Positions 24,804-32,603 of a DNA stretch of 32,603 nucleotides are shown here, one piece after another. The notes under the pieces are model-generated. The model did not search any database and had not been told where the DNA came from. It saw nothing but the letters and a program-made list of their open reading frames with translations. This DNA is from Lachnospiraceae bacterium. Its GTDB lineage: Bacteria; Bacillota; Clostridia; Lachnospirales; Lachnospiraceae. The stretch is taken from positions 1-32,603 of the forward strand of contig SVEB01000079.1 of NCBI GenBank assembly GCA_015057635.1. The letters run 5' to 3'. A program made the translations under genes and the position numbers. The number at the start of each line of letters is the position of its first letter. Position 1 is the stretch's first letter.

Positions 24804-27434
24804 ATGTATACCTATGTTCTGATTATTCAGATTATGGCAATCATCACTACATTTGTTATCATCACCGTGCTGATGTGCCAGAAATGCTTTGAACATCATT
24901 CTCTTTTGGTTCTTTTAATGACCGCTATTATGGTTCTGTGTATCGGATATCTCCTTGTCATTACGAGCAAAACGAAAGAATCCGCCCTTACCGCCGTCAA
25001 GATTCAATATGTGGGAAGCTGTTATATCAGCCTGCTTTTCCTTGTATTCCTGATGGATTATTGTAATGTAAAGAAGCCGATGAAACTAATTATCGCCGAC
25101 TTTGCGATCAACACCGGTATCCTTCTTGCTGTATTTACATGCGACTACCATCCCCTTTACTACAGCTCCATCGACTTTGTGGAAACCGGCCTTTTTCCTC
25201 ATCTGATTTTAGAAAAAGGACCGATCTATCATTTTTTTAAGATTCAGGTATTCTTCTACAATGTTATCATCCTGTTTCTGCTGATCAACCACTATGTACG
25301 CCAGAAAAAGGAGGCGAAAGGCCATCAGATGACCATTATCTTCGCCATCCTGGTTCCGTGCATGGCATCTCTTTTATACGCACTTGGTTTTTATGATATT
25401 TACGATCCGTCATCCGCAAGTTTTGCGATATCGGGGGTAATTATCTTAATCTCTATACATAATCATCATATCTTTGACGTCATCCATTCGGCTAAGGACA
25501 GTGTAATCGGATGCATGGACGAAGCGCTGGTCGTGGTAGATGATCGCTTTTGCTTTTTAGATATGAACCCCGCTGCAGTACGCCTGTTTCCGGAACTGAA
25601 ACATATCCATAATGGGGTTGAGATCGAGAACTACTCTCCCCTGCTCCAAATGCTTTTAACAACGAATACAAGCAATACCTTTAGCCGAAATGAACACTTT
25701 TACAGCGCACGAACCAGCAAAGTCCTAAATGACAACAAGAAACTGGTGGGATATTTCATATGGATTTTTGATATAACAGAATCTCATAACTCCATTGAAA
25801 ACCTTCGTACATTGAAACATCAGGCGGAAAAAGCCAGTGAGGCCAAAAGCACATTTCTCGCAAGTATGTCCCATGAGATTCGGACTCCCATGAATGCCAT
25901 GCTTGGACTGACTGATTTAATCCTTCTCGATGATATTCCGGATACTGTCCGGGATAATGTAATCCGCATCAAGCGTGCCGGCACATCCTTGCTTGGGATT
26001 ATCAACGACATCCTGGATTTTTCCAAAATCGAATCCGGAAAAATGACCTTTGTAAAGGAACCTTATCAGTTTTCCTCTGTCATTCATGATGTGGTAAGCA
26101 TCATTTCCGTAAAGCTGTCTCAAAAACCAATTAAGCTGAATCTGAATATCGCACCGGATATTCCAAAATTTTTGATTGGGGATGAAACAAGGTTTCGTCA
26201 GATTCTTATCAATATCCTAAATAATGCAGTGAAATTCACAGATTCCGGCTCCATCAATCTGATCGCAGAATGGGAGATGGCGGATAATAAAGCGCTTCTT
26301 CATTTTACCATCACGGATACCGGAAGAGGCATCTATCCGGAAGATGTAAACCGCATCTTTAACAGCTTTGAACAGGGAACAAACGGAGCCGTTAACTATG
26401 TGGAAGGGACCGGCCTTGGCCTCACAATCTGTAAAAAAATCTTAGATGAATTGGGAGGAACGATTACAGTAGAAAGCCTCCCCTACCAGGGCAGCACATT
26501 CCGCTTCACACTGCCTCAGGAGATTCATGAAAAGCCACTGCTATCCCAAAACAGAGATTCAAAGGAATCCCTTCCTGTTTCTTTTACGGCTCCAAGCGCC
26601 TCTGTGCTGATTGTGGATGATAATCTGCTGAACTTAAAAGTAGCAGGAGGGCTGCTCTCAATCTTCCAGATGAAAATCACACTCGCAGAAAGCGGAAAAG
26701 AGTGTCTGGATCTGCTAAAAAAGCAGCATTTTGACCTGATTTTCTTAGATTATATGATGCCGGAGATGGATGGGACTCAGACGCTTATGAAAATCCGCGA
26801 CATGGAGGGAGAGTATTATCAGAATGTACCGATTATCGTACTGACAGCCAATGCAATCTCCGGTGCAAGGGAACGGTTCTTACGGGATGGCTTCCATGAT
26901 TATATCAGCAAGCCGATTTCACTTTCCCTTCTGTCTGAACTTCTATACCGCTGGCTTCCAAAGGATAAGATTCATAGAAAAGATTCCAATAAAAAAACGG
27001 TCTCCCAAGCCGCCATATCTCAACAATGGCAGGAGGAAACCGTATTATCTCCGAATTATCATATCAATGATGCCGTGATGATCGATTATGAAACCGGCAT
27101 TAAGAACTGTGCCGGACTTCTTTCCTGTTACTTAGAAGCAATTGAACTGTTCTGTCAGGAAAGCACACAAAAGATTGTGAAACTTACTTCTCTTTTAGAG
27201 AATAAAAACTATGCGGATTATCAGATCGAAGTCCATGGGCTCAAATCATCTGCCAGAACACTCGGCATCCCGGCACTGGCAGATAAAGCGTATGAGCTGG
27301 AGCTGGCATGCCAGTCCAATTATTATGACTATCTTCACAAAGAAATGTCTGCTCTTATCACTTTGTATGAGCATTCCGTAAACGCATTTCTATCCTATCT
27401 GAATACCAGAGAGCATACTACTGGTACTGATTAG
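24804..27434 (+). CDS. Hybrid sensor histidine kinase (7TM - HisKA - HATPase - REC - HPt)
   Basis: 876 residues. About seven hydrophobic helices fill residues 1-220, like the N-terminal 7TM region of sensor kinases. A PAS-like segment (~230-330: [20 protein letters not shown]) and a coiled linker follow. HisKA has His357 in [18 protein letters not shown]. The ATPase domain has [22 protein letters not shown] and [11 protein letters not shown]. The receiver domain has phosphoacceptor Asp649 ([15 protein letters not shown]) and the Lys of DYISKPI. A C-terminal HPt domain has His811 in [13 protein letters not shown]. It is a complete His-Asp-His phosphorelay with no DNA-binding or enzymatic output, so the final receiver must be encoded elsewhere. 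The start is fixed by AGGAGGT. Its TAG stop overlaps the ung stop from the other strand. Confidence 0.93.
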   Translation: MYTYVLIIQIMAIITTFVIITVLMCQKCFEHHSLLVLLMTAIMVLCIGYLLVITSKTKESALTAVKIQYVGSCYISLLFLVFLMDYCNVKKPMKLIIADFAINTGILLAVFTCDYHPLYYSSIDFVETGLFPHLILEKGPIYHFFKIQVFFYNVIILFLLINHYVRQKKEAKGHQMTIIFAILVPCMASLLYALGFYDIYDPSSASFAISGVIILISIHNHHIFDVIHSAKDSVIGCMDEALVVVDDRFCFLDMNPAAVRLFPELKHIHNGVEIENYSPLLQMLLTTNTSNTFSRNEHFYSARTSKVLNDNKKLVGYFIWIFDITESHNSIENLRTLKHQAEKASEAKSTFLASMSHEIRTPMNAMLGLTDLILLDDIPDTVRDNVIRIKRAGTSLLGIINDILDFSKIESGKMTFVKEPYQFSSVIHDVVSIISVKLSQKPIKLNLNIAPDIPKFLIGDETRFRQILINILNNAVKFTDSGSINLIAEWEMADNKALLHFTITDTGRGIYPEDVNRIFNSFEQGTNGAVNYVEGTGLGLTICKKILDELGGTITVESLPYQGSTFRFTLPQEIHEKPLLSQNRDSKESLPVSFTAPSASVLIVDDNLLNLKVAGGLLSIFQMKITLAESGKECLDLLKKQHFDLIFLDYMMPEMDGTQTLMKIRDMEGEYYQNVPIIVLTANAISGARERFLRDGFHDYISKPISLSLLSELLYRWLPKDKIHRKDSNKKTVSQAAISQQWQEETVLSPNYHINDAVMIDYETGIKNCAGLLSCYLEAIELFCQESTQKIVKLTSLLENKNYADYQIEVHGLKSSARTLGIPALADKAYELELACQSNYYDYLHKEMSALITLYEHSVNAFLSYLNTREHTTGTD

Positions 27435-28105
27435 ATATTCTCGATCTGCCAGTCAATTGGCTTAACCCCGTGTTCCTCTAAGAACTGATTCGTCTTGCTG
27501 AACGGCTTGCTTCCAAAGAAGCCGCGGTAGGACGAAAGAGGGCTTGGATGAGGCGCTTCTAAAATCAGATGATTTGGATTCGTTAACATTTTCTTTTTCA
27601 TTCCAGCAGGCCGTCCCCAGAGAATAAACACGATAGGACGGTCTTCTTTATTCACCGCCTGAATCACAGCATCGGTAAACTGTTCCCAGCCTTTTCCCTG
27701 ATGGGAATTTGCCTGATGGGCACGTACTGTAAGAACGGTATTTAACATCAGAACACCCTGATCGGCCCATTTTTTCAGGTATCCATTATTCGGAATATAA
27801 CATCCCAGATCATCTTTAAGCTCCTTATAAATGTTCTGAAGAGATGGCGGAATATCCACCTTAGGACCTACTGAAAAGCTGAGTCCATGCGCCTGCCCTT
27901 CATTATGGTACGGATCCTGCCCTAAGATCACCACCTTCACCTCATGAAGAGGCGTAAAGTGAAATGCATTGAAAATCTCATCCGCAGGCGGATAGATTAC
28001 ATGATTACTATACTCCTCTTTCACGAATTCATATAAATTTTTGTAGTACTCTTTATGAAACTCATCACCGACGGCATTCAGCCAGTCATTCTTGATTGCT
28101 CCCAT
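27431..28105 (-). CDS. ung: Uracil-DNA glycosylase
   Basis: 224 residues from the ATG at 28105. GGAGG (28113-28117) lies seven bases upstream, and this start puts the catalytic GQDPYH aspartate at position 64, as in E. coli Ung. A longer start at 28138 would add 11 residues. Family-1 motifs are complete: [18 protein letters not shown] (water-activating Asp and uracil pocket), [18 protein letters not shown] and the DNA-intercalation loop [11 protein letters not shown]. It removes uracil from DNA and begins base-excision repair. It follows hisF by 56 bp on the same strand and meets the hybrid kinase gene tail to tail, sharing bases of both stop codons. Confidence 0.97.
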   Translation of the reverse strand: MGAIKNDWLNAVGDEFHKEYYKNLYEFVKEEYSNHVIYPPADEIFNAFHFTPLHEVKVVILGQDPYHNEGQAHGLSFSVGPKVDIPPSLQNIYKELKDDLGCYIPNNGYLKKWADQGVLMLNTVLTVRAHQANSHQGKGWEQFTDAVIQAVNKEDRPIVFILWGRPAGMKKKMLTNPNHLILEAPHPSPLSSYRGFFGSKPFSKTNQFLEEHGVKPIDWQIENI

Positions 28106-28161
28106 TTCATTGCCTCCAAAAATTGTAGTATCTGTCATATCTATATCCCTTCTATCCTTCC

Positions 28162-28923
28162 TTAACAGGGAAAACGTACACTCACGCCCTTCTCCATTAA
28201 GTACTTCTTTACTTCTCTAATCTGTAGTTCCTTATAATGAAACAACGATGCAGCCAAAACTGCATCCGCTGCTCCATATGTGAGCGCATCGTAAAAATCC
28301 TTAAGTTTTCCTGCCCCGCCGGATGCAATAACCGGAATGGATACCGCCTCGGCAATGGTTTTGGTAAGTTCTAAATCATAGCCATTCTTTGTGCCGTCAC
28401 AATCCATGCTTGTTAACAAGATCTCACCTGCTCCAAGCTTTTCAGCCTGCATAGCCCACTCGATGGCATCCATCCCCATATCCACTCGTCCGCCATTCTT
28501 GTATATATGAAAGCCGTCCAAAGTCCTTTTCGCATCAATTGCTACCACGACACACTGACTGCCAAACTTATCCGCAGCCCTGGAAATAAGGGTTGGATCT
28601 AAGATCGCAGCCGAATTGACTGCCACCTTATCCGCACCTTCCCGTAATAAAAGCCTAAAATCCTCAATGGTCCGAATTCCGCCGCCTACTGTAAATGGTA
28701 TAAAGACTGTTTCCGCCACTTTTCTTACCATGGACAGTTTGATCGCCCTGGCATCGCTTGATGCGGTAATATCTAAAAATACAAGCTCATCAGCCCCTTC
28801 TTTTCCATAGGCTGATCCAACCTCTACCGGATCTCCGGCATCCTTTAGATTCACAAAATTTGTTCCTTTCACTACTCTTCCATTATGCACGTCAAGACAC
28901 GGAATAATTCGTTTTGTAAACAT
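28162..28923 (-). CDS. hisF: Imidazole glycerol phosphate synthase, cyclase subunit
   Basis: 253 residues, the standard HisF length, forming a (beta/alpha)8 barrel. Catalytic Asp11 (IIPCLDV) and Asp130 (VVAIDAK) are present, as are the phosphate-binding loops TVGGGIRT and IASGGAG. It takes ammonia from HisH and PRFAR and makes imidazole glycerol phosphate plus AICAR in histidine biosynthesis. It lies 35 bp after hisH. No other his genes are near, so the pathway is split in this genome or its order is unusual. Confidence 0.97.
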   Translation of the reverse strand: MFTKRIIPCLDVHNGRVVKGTNFVNLKDAGDPVEVGSAYGKEGADELVFLDITASSDARAIKLSMVRKVAETVFIPFTVGGGIRTIEDFRLLLREGADKVAVNSAAILDPTLISRAADKFGSQCVVVAIDAKRTLDGFHIYKNGGRVDMGMDAIEWAMQAEKLGAGEILLTSMDCDGTKNGYDLELTKTIAEAVSIPVIASGGAGKLKDFYDALTYGAADAVLAASLFHYKELQIREVKKYLMEKGVSVRFPC

Positions 28924-28958
28924 AAATCCTGCTCTCCCTTCTTAGCCGGTCCTTATCC

Positions 28959-29564
28959 TTAAAGCGCCGCGAAATTTTTTAAGATATGAAGCCCGATTTC
29001 TCCGCTCTTCTCCGGATGAAACTGACAGGCGAATATATTGCCATGCTCGATTGAGGTATCCATCCTAACCCCATACTCGGTCACACTTGCTACATCTTCC
29101 CGTCTCTCTGCCTGCAGATAATAAGAATGCACAAAATATACATATGGATCCGGACCAATTCCTTCAAATAGTCTGGCCCCCTCTTTTACTGCAAGGGAAT
29201 TCCATCCGATATGAGGTACTTTTAATCCTTCTGCTTTTGGTATCCGTACAATCTTTCCTTTTAACAAACCAAGCCCTTTTGCTCCTTCTCCTTCCTCGCT
29301 TTCCTCAAATAAAAGCTGCAGTCCAAGACAGATTCCTAAGAATGGTTTACCGCTTAAGGCCGTTGTTCTGACCACATCGGTCAGATTATAATGACTTAGT
29401 TTATCCATTGCTTCCTTAAATGCTCCGACACCAGGCAGGATTACCTTGTCTGCCTGATCAATGATACGTTCTTCCCTTGTTATGATGGTCTTCTGCCCTA
29501 ATGACTGAAGTGCTTTTTCCACACTTCTTAAGTTTCCGGCATCATAATCAATGATTGCTATCAT
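28959..29564 (-). CDS. hisH: Imidazole glycerol phosphate synthase, glutamine amidotransferase subunit
   Basis: 201 residues, a class-I glutaminase. The catalytic triad is Cys79 (GICLGLQLLFE), His183 and Glu185 (CQFHPEKSG); the oxyanion region is PGVGAFKEAM and the N-terminus IAIIDYDAGNLRSV is typical. It makes ammonia from glutamine and channels it to HisF, its direct neighbour. GGAAGG lies about 11 bases before the ATG at 29564, a rather long spacing. A hairpin sits in the leader (29636-29669). Confidence 0.97.
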   Translation of the reverse strand: MIAIIDYDAGNLRSVEKALQSLGQKTIITREERIIDQADKVILPGVGAFKEAMDKLSHYNLTDVVRTTALSGKPFLGICLGLQLLFEESEEGEGAKGLGLLKGKIVRIPKAEGLKVPHIGWNSLAVKEGARLFEGIGPDPYVYFVHSYYLQAERREDVASVTEYGVRMDTSIEHGNIFACQFHPEKSGEIGLHILKNFAAL

Positions 29565-29635
29565 ACGATCACGCCCTTCCTTTTCTATTCAGATAAGCCA
29601 GGCTTTCTCTCCCTGACTCTGCTCTCACGACAAAA

Positions 29636-29669
29636 GTGCTGTTTCACGCGTTACCATACGAAACAACAC
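29636..29669 (-). promoter_or_regulatory. Leader hairpin upstream of hisH
   Basis: GTGTTGTTTC and GAAACAGCAC (29660-29669 with 29636-29645) pair over ten bases with one wobble on the transcribed strand, then TTTTG follows. A TAGAAT at 29670-29675 could be the -10, which would place the hairpin at the very 5' end of the transcript. It may stabilise or attenuate the hisHF message; no histidine-rich leader peptide is visible. Confidence 0.35.
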
Positions 29670-29694
29670 ATTCTATCTTAAGGGATTCCCATAA

Positions 29695-29725
29695 AAAAAG
29701 CAAGGAATAAAATTCCCTGCTTTTT
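29695..29725 (-). terminator. Terminator after the cheV-linked membrane protein gene
   Basis: On the minus strand AAAAAGCAGGGAAT (from 29725) pairs with ATTCCTTGCTTTTT (to 29695) with one G-T wobble and a 3-base loop, followed by more T. It starts 12 bp after the stop at 29737. Confidence 0.85.
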
Positions 29726-29736
29726 ACTAATCCATC

Positions 29737-31065
29737 TTATTCTTTTGAAAATTTTCCGTCTGAACCATCATTGATATATTCATAGATTGCCGCACTATAT
29801 TCTGCCGCATCTTCTATATGAACGAGTTTTTCTGCTTCCTTCTGGGCAATCCCATAAGATCCATACAGCTTTGCATAAATCTGGTCGCGGACATAATCCA
29901 TATCCTTCTCAATTCCAAGCATGGTTGCAAGCGTATTGTATTTCTCATAGCGTCTGATTCCTTTAATCAGGGAATCTAATGCCTTCGCGTACTCTCCGAG
30001 TTCATAATAGTTCTCATACGAATTCAGCTGCTTATTGACAAACATAACGGTCATGATTCGGTCATAAGTCTGAATATCCTCATCTTTGATCTCCAGGCCA
30101 TACACCTGCTCGTAAGCCTCATTGTAACGCTGTCTTTGGAAATTCGCTCTTGCATTTCTTATATTCAGTGAATAGGAAAAAGAATTGGTCCCTAACACAA
30201 ACACGATCCCGAAGATAGCAAATAAAGAAAAGACGATTGCGGCTCCGACTCTGTTGATTCTTCCCTCATTTGCATCAATTTCATCTACAAGGTTCTGAAT
30301 TTCCTGTGCTTTCTTATCCTTTGCCGCTTTCTTGGCTGCCGCTTTTTGTTTTACCAGTTCCTGCTTTTTCTTTTGCTTGGCTGCCTGATCGGCTTTCTTC
30401 TTCGCCTGATCTTCTTTTTTCTTCTTCTCTTTTTCTGCCTTCTTCTTTTCCTGTTCCGCTTTTTTCTCGATCTGCGCCTGTTCTCTGGCTTCTACACCCT
30501 CAATCGCTTCCCTTTTGAGCTGTTCCACCTGTTCTGATGTGCGCTCCTCTTTTACATTTCCAAAAAGTTTGGAGAAGATTCCTGCTGTTTTTTTCTTTTC
30601 CCTCTTCCCTGCTTTATTCGAAACAATCTCTATGGATTCTTCTGCAGCCTCTTTCGACTGCTCTTCCTCATCTGCTTCCCTCTCTTCCAAATCCGGAATC
30701 AGATCAAGAAGACTTGGGTCGAATTCAAGCATCTCATCATCCGCTGCATCTTCATAGAAATGTTCTTTCTCTTGACTAAGCGCGTCTTCAGGGAAATACT
30801 CTTTTTCTTCAGCCGGACTTGGTATCATATCTTCAAATGAATACTCTTCCTGCTCCCCGACTGAATACTCTTCCTTCTCCTCAAACGAATCCGGATTCGT
30901 CCTTTCCTTCCCAATACCAAGGGAATCCAGATCGAGCATATCCAAATTAATATCTTCCAGATTCAAGGAATCAAATTCCATCGAATCCTGCCTGATTTCA
31001 TCCTCTATATGATCGAGAGCATCCGCTATTCCCTCAATGCTCTTACTCTTTTCGTTATCTTCCAC
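29737..31065 (-). CDS. Unknown membrane-anchored protein with acidic and Lys-rich cytoplasmic parts
   Basis: 442 residues; I do not recognise the family. Residues 1-150 are strongly acidic with repeated Glu-rich units (EEKEEYS, EQEEYSFED, EEKEYFPED). Residues 155-265 are Lys/Ala/Glu-rich and should form a long coiled coil. One transmembrane helix (about 273-292, AAIVFSLFAIFGIVFVLG) follows. The last ~150 residues are probably outside the membrane and helical, with TPR-like spacing (ANFQRQRYNEAYEQVYG, YYELGEYAKALDSLIKGI). The start is GTG at 31065 with AAAGG 11 bases upstream; an ATG at codon 29 is an alternative. It follows cheV by 31 bp and is probably made from the same SigD-like promoter, so a role in motility, chemoreceptor organisation or cell-envelope scaffolding is possible. 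Confidence 0.8.
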   Translation of the reverse strand: MEDNEKSKSIEGIADALDHIEDEIRQDSMEFDSLNLEDINLDMLDLDSLGIGKERTNPDSFEEKEEYSVGEQEEYSFEDMIPSPAEEKEYFPEDALSQEKEHFYEDAADDEMLEFDPSLLDLIPDLEEREADEEEQSKEAAEESIEIVSNKAGKREKKKTAGIFSKLFGNVKEERTSEQVEQLKREAIEGVEAREQAQIEKKAEQEKKKAEKEKKKKEDQAKKKADQAAKQKKKQELVKQKAAAKKAAKDKKAQEIQNLVDEIDANEGRINRVGAAIVFSLFAIFGIVFVLGTNSFSYSLNIRNARANFQRQRYNEAYEQVYGLEIKDEDIQTYDRIMTVMFVNKQLNSYENYYELGEYAKALDSLIKGIRRYEKYNTLATMLGIEKDMDYVRDQIYAKLYGSYGIAQKEAEKLVHIEDAAEYSAAIYEYINDGSDGKFSKE

Positions 31066-31096
31066 CTTATCAATAACCTTTCTGAAGTTATATTAT

Positions 31097-32005
31097 TTAT
31101 TTCTCTTCAAATAACAGCTTATCCATTTCATGAATTAATTGTCCGATTTCCGGTTTTGACATCTGGATATCTGCCCCTAATGCTTCCCCTTTTCTTCTCA
31201 TTTCGTCATTGATAAGAGAAGAGAAAATCACAACCGGAATGTCTCTTAACTGTGGATCGTCTTTGATTAACTTGGTTAAATGATGTCCGTCCATCTGTGG
31301 CATCTCAATATCGGTAATCACGCAGCCTACATGCTGTTTTAATGTTCCGGCATCTCGATAGCTCTTTAATCTTTCCCATGCTTCTAAACCATTCATCGTT
31401 GTTGTAATCTCACGATATCCTGCCTTTTCAAGGCAGTCATGAATCAAATGGCTTAACATTGGAGAATCCTCTGCCATTAAGATTGGCACAGCTGCTCTGT
31501 TATAATTTTTTAATCCTTCTACTTCTGATACCTTTAAGCCGGTTTCCGGACTGATATCGGATACGATCTTTTCGAAATCAAGAATTACGATTAATTTTTC
31601 CTGAAGCTTAATAATACCTGTTGCAAGACCATTTCCGCTGCTGCTTAATGTAGCATCTGGCTTTGCAATATCGGACCAAGATACACGATGAATGCCAACC
31701 ACGCTGTCTACATGAAATGCCACATTTAGCTGATTGAAGTTTGTTACAATAAACATATCTTTTGCAGTATCGCTTTTCATACCCGCTCTCAGACATTTTG
31801 TAAGATCTACAATTGTAAGGATCACATCACGTGGCATAAAAATTCCTTCAATAAACGGATGTGCATTTGGCACGGATGTTGGCTTCTGATATGGCAGAAT
31901 CTCCTTTACCTTTGCTACATTTATCCCATAATAATTGGAACCTACCTTGAACTCCAAAATCTCAAGTTCATTTGTTCCGCTTTCTAATAAAATCCCTGTT
32001 TCCAT
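31097..32005 (-). CDS. cheV: Chemotaxis coupling protein CheV
   Basis: 302 residues from the ATG at 32005, chosen for GGAGG at 32013-32017; an upstream ATG at 32026 has no such site. Residues 10-150 are a CheW-like domain (LEFKVGSNYYGINVAKVKEIL, FIEGIFMPRDVILTIVDLTKCL). Residues 175-302 are a receiver domain with the acidic pair in AEDSP, phosphoacceptor Asp232 (ITDIEMPQMDG) and Lys in MSKPE. CheV links chemoreceptors to the CheA kinase and adapts the signal through phosphorylation of its receiver. A SigD-type promoter (32061-32088) lies upstream, which fits control by the flagellar sigma factor. The next gene downstream encodes the unknown anchored protein. Confidence 0.95.
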   Translation of the reverse strand: METGILLESGTNELEILEFKVGSNYYGINVAKVKEILPYQKPTSVPNAHPFIEGIFMPRDVILTIVDLTKCLRAGMKSDTAKDMFIVTNFNQLNVAFHVDSVVGIHRVSWSDIAKPDATLSSSGNGLATGIIKLQEKLIVILDFEKIVSDISPETGLKVSEVEGLKNYNRAAVPILMAEDSPMLSHLIHDCLEKAGYREITTTMNGLEAWERLKSYRDAGTLKQHVGCVITDIEMPQMDGHHLTKLIKDDPQLRDIPVVIFSSLINDEMRRKGEALGADIQMSKPEIGQLIHEMDKLLFEEK

Positions 32006-32060
32006 TCTATTTCCTCCATGAATCATACAGCTAAGCTGTCCATAACTTCTATATCTTGTT

Positions 32061-32088
32061 ATATCGACATATTTCTACTAAAATCTTA
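32061..32088 (-). promoter_or_regulatory. SigD (sigma-28)-like promoter of cheV
   Basis: On the reverse strand TAAG (32085-32088), a 16-bp spacer and GTCGATAT (32061-32068) match the flagellar consensus TAAA-N15/16-GCCGATAT at 10 of 12 fixed positions. It lies 55 bp before the chosen start. No good sigma-A promoter competes. The rest of the gap (32089-32268) is AT-rich and shows nothing else. Confidence 0.6.
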
Positions 32089-32268
32089 GCATTTTTTTAT
32101 TTTTTGTAGGAATCGAAACTAAAAATGGATGTCCCGCTAAAACGCAGGTCTTATTCCTTCCTACCCAATTGCTGGACAATACATGACTTTTTATCTGCTT
32201 ATGCTTTCTAACATTAGGAAATATAATATTTTAGACATTGTACTTTCTTAGTGTGACACCGTATAATC

Positions 32269-32296
32269 AAAAAAGACCGCCTCATAATGAGACGGC
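32269..32296 (-). terminator. Terminator of the rRNA-tRNA operon
   Basis: On the minus strand GCCGTCTCA and TGAGGCGGT pair over nine bases with two wobbles and a TTA loop, followed by T6. It ends 13 bp after the tRNA-Phe gene. Confidence 0.8.
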
Positions 32297-32308
32297 CTCT
32301 TCATAGCG

Positions 32309-32381
<73 letters not shown>

Positions 32382-32386
32382 ATATA

Positions 32387-32405
32387 AACTCTCGTTTTGA
32401 GAGTT
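32387..32405 (-). other. Processing-type stem in the 23S-tRNA spacer
   Basis: AACTCTC and GAGAGTT form a perfect 7-bp stem with a 5-base loop six bases before the tRNA 5' end. It may mark an RNase cleavage site in the operon transcript; this is inference. Confidence 0.35.
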
Positions 32406-32484
32406 CGCACATCGTATAAAAGATTTCTCTTTCACACTGATCGAACTTCATTCAGATAAATCCAATAAAAGGAACAAACCTTTT

Positions 32485-32603
32485 GGTTAAGCCCTCGACC
32501 TATTAGTAACAATCAGCTACACGTGTTACCACGCTTCCACCTTTGTCCTATCAACCTCGTCGTCTTCAAGGGGTCTTACTAGCTTACGCTATGGGATATC
32601 TTA
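32485..32603 (-). rRNA. 23S ribosomal RNA, 3' end (partial)
   Basis: The reverse strand reads the conserved last ~120 bases of 23S rRNA: CCCCTTGAAGACGACGAGG, TTGATAGGACAAAGGTGGAAG and TTACTAATAGGTCGAGGGC, ending in TTAACC near 32485. The rest lies beyond the window. No 5S gene can fit in the ~100-bp gap before tRNA-Phe. Confidence 0.96.

Noticed and set aside
29636..29669. Histidine-operon attenuator or T-box upstream of hisH
   Set aside because: No run of His codons, no T-box consensus and no alternative anti-terminator pairing seen; only a simple leader hairpin remains.
30270..30779. Several 60-80-codon frames opposite the unknown membrane protein gene
   Set aside because: They are complements of the Lys/Glu-rich coiled-coil codons and read as Phe/Leu/Ser-rich sequence; no ribosome binding sites.

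Overview
The window looks like the chromosome of a motile, anaerobic, low-to-moderate GC Firmicute, most likely a member of the Lachnospiraceae (Clostridia). The reasons are a pyruvate formate-lyase N-terminus, a giant 2-hydroxyacyl-CoA dehydratase activase fusion, a DUF1846 protein, a CheV with a SigD-like promoter, strong AGGAGG ribosome binding sites, and Gram-positive-type PhoP boxes built from TTTACA/TTAACA repeats 11 bp apart. I cannot fix the genus.

Layout. 1-358 (-): start of pflB. 1047-2528 (+): DUF1846 protein. 2734-3708 (+): aldo/keto reductase broken by one in-frame TAG. 3887-5668 (+): Na+/phosphate cotransporter with a PhoU-like tail, preceded by a PhoP-type box. 5669-6291: a gene-free convergent region made largely of inverted repeats (a 234-bp long inverted repeat, a bidirectional terminator and a 153-bp element with terminal inverted repeats). 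6292-8416 (-): a PhoR-like sensor kinase and its response regulator. 8543-9799 (-): YibE/F membrane protein. 10039-11583 (-): alkaline phosphatase with its own PhoP-type box. 11817-19218 (-): pstS-pstC-pstA-pstB-phoU-phoB-phoR-HD-domain gene cluster, again with a PhoP-type box. 19424-19750: a 327-bp nested-hairpin repeat related to the one at 6124-6276. 19767-20141 (-): small double-LysM protein. 20480-24715 (+): 1411-residue CoA-dehydratase activase fusion. 24804-27434 (+): hybrid sensor kinase. 27431-29564 (-): hisH, hisF, ung. 29737-32005 (-): cheV and an unknown membrane-anchored protein. 32309-32603 (-): 3' end of a 23S rRNA followed by tRNA-Phe.

How the genes fit together. About half of the window is a phosphate-starvation island: high-affinity Pst uptake, PhoU, a PhoB/PhoR pair, a second PhoB/PhoR-like pair, a phosphatase to release phosphate and a Na+-driven phosphate transporter. 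Three of its transcription units (3887, 11583, 19218) carry hexamer arrays with an 11-bp period, so one PhoP/PhoB-type regulator probably controls them together. The non-coding DNA around these units is the most unusual part. It holds a dispersed family of inverted-repeat elements with no transposase in the window. The complete copy, and the separate 234-bp inverted repeat, carry a GGG/A6 bidirectional terminator hairpin at their centre. A nine-base C/G tract lies between the pstS PhoP box and its probable -10.
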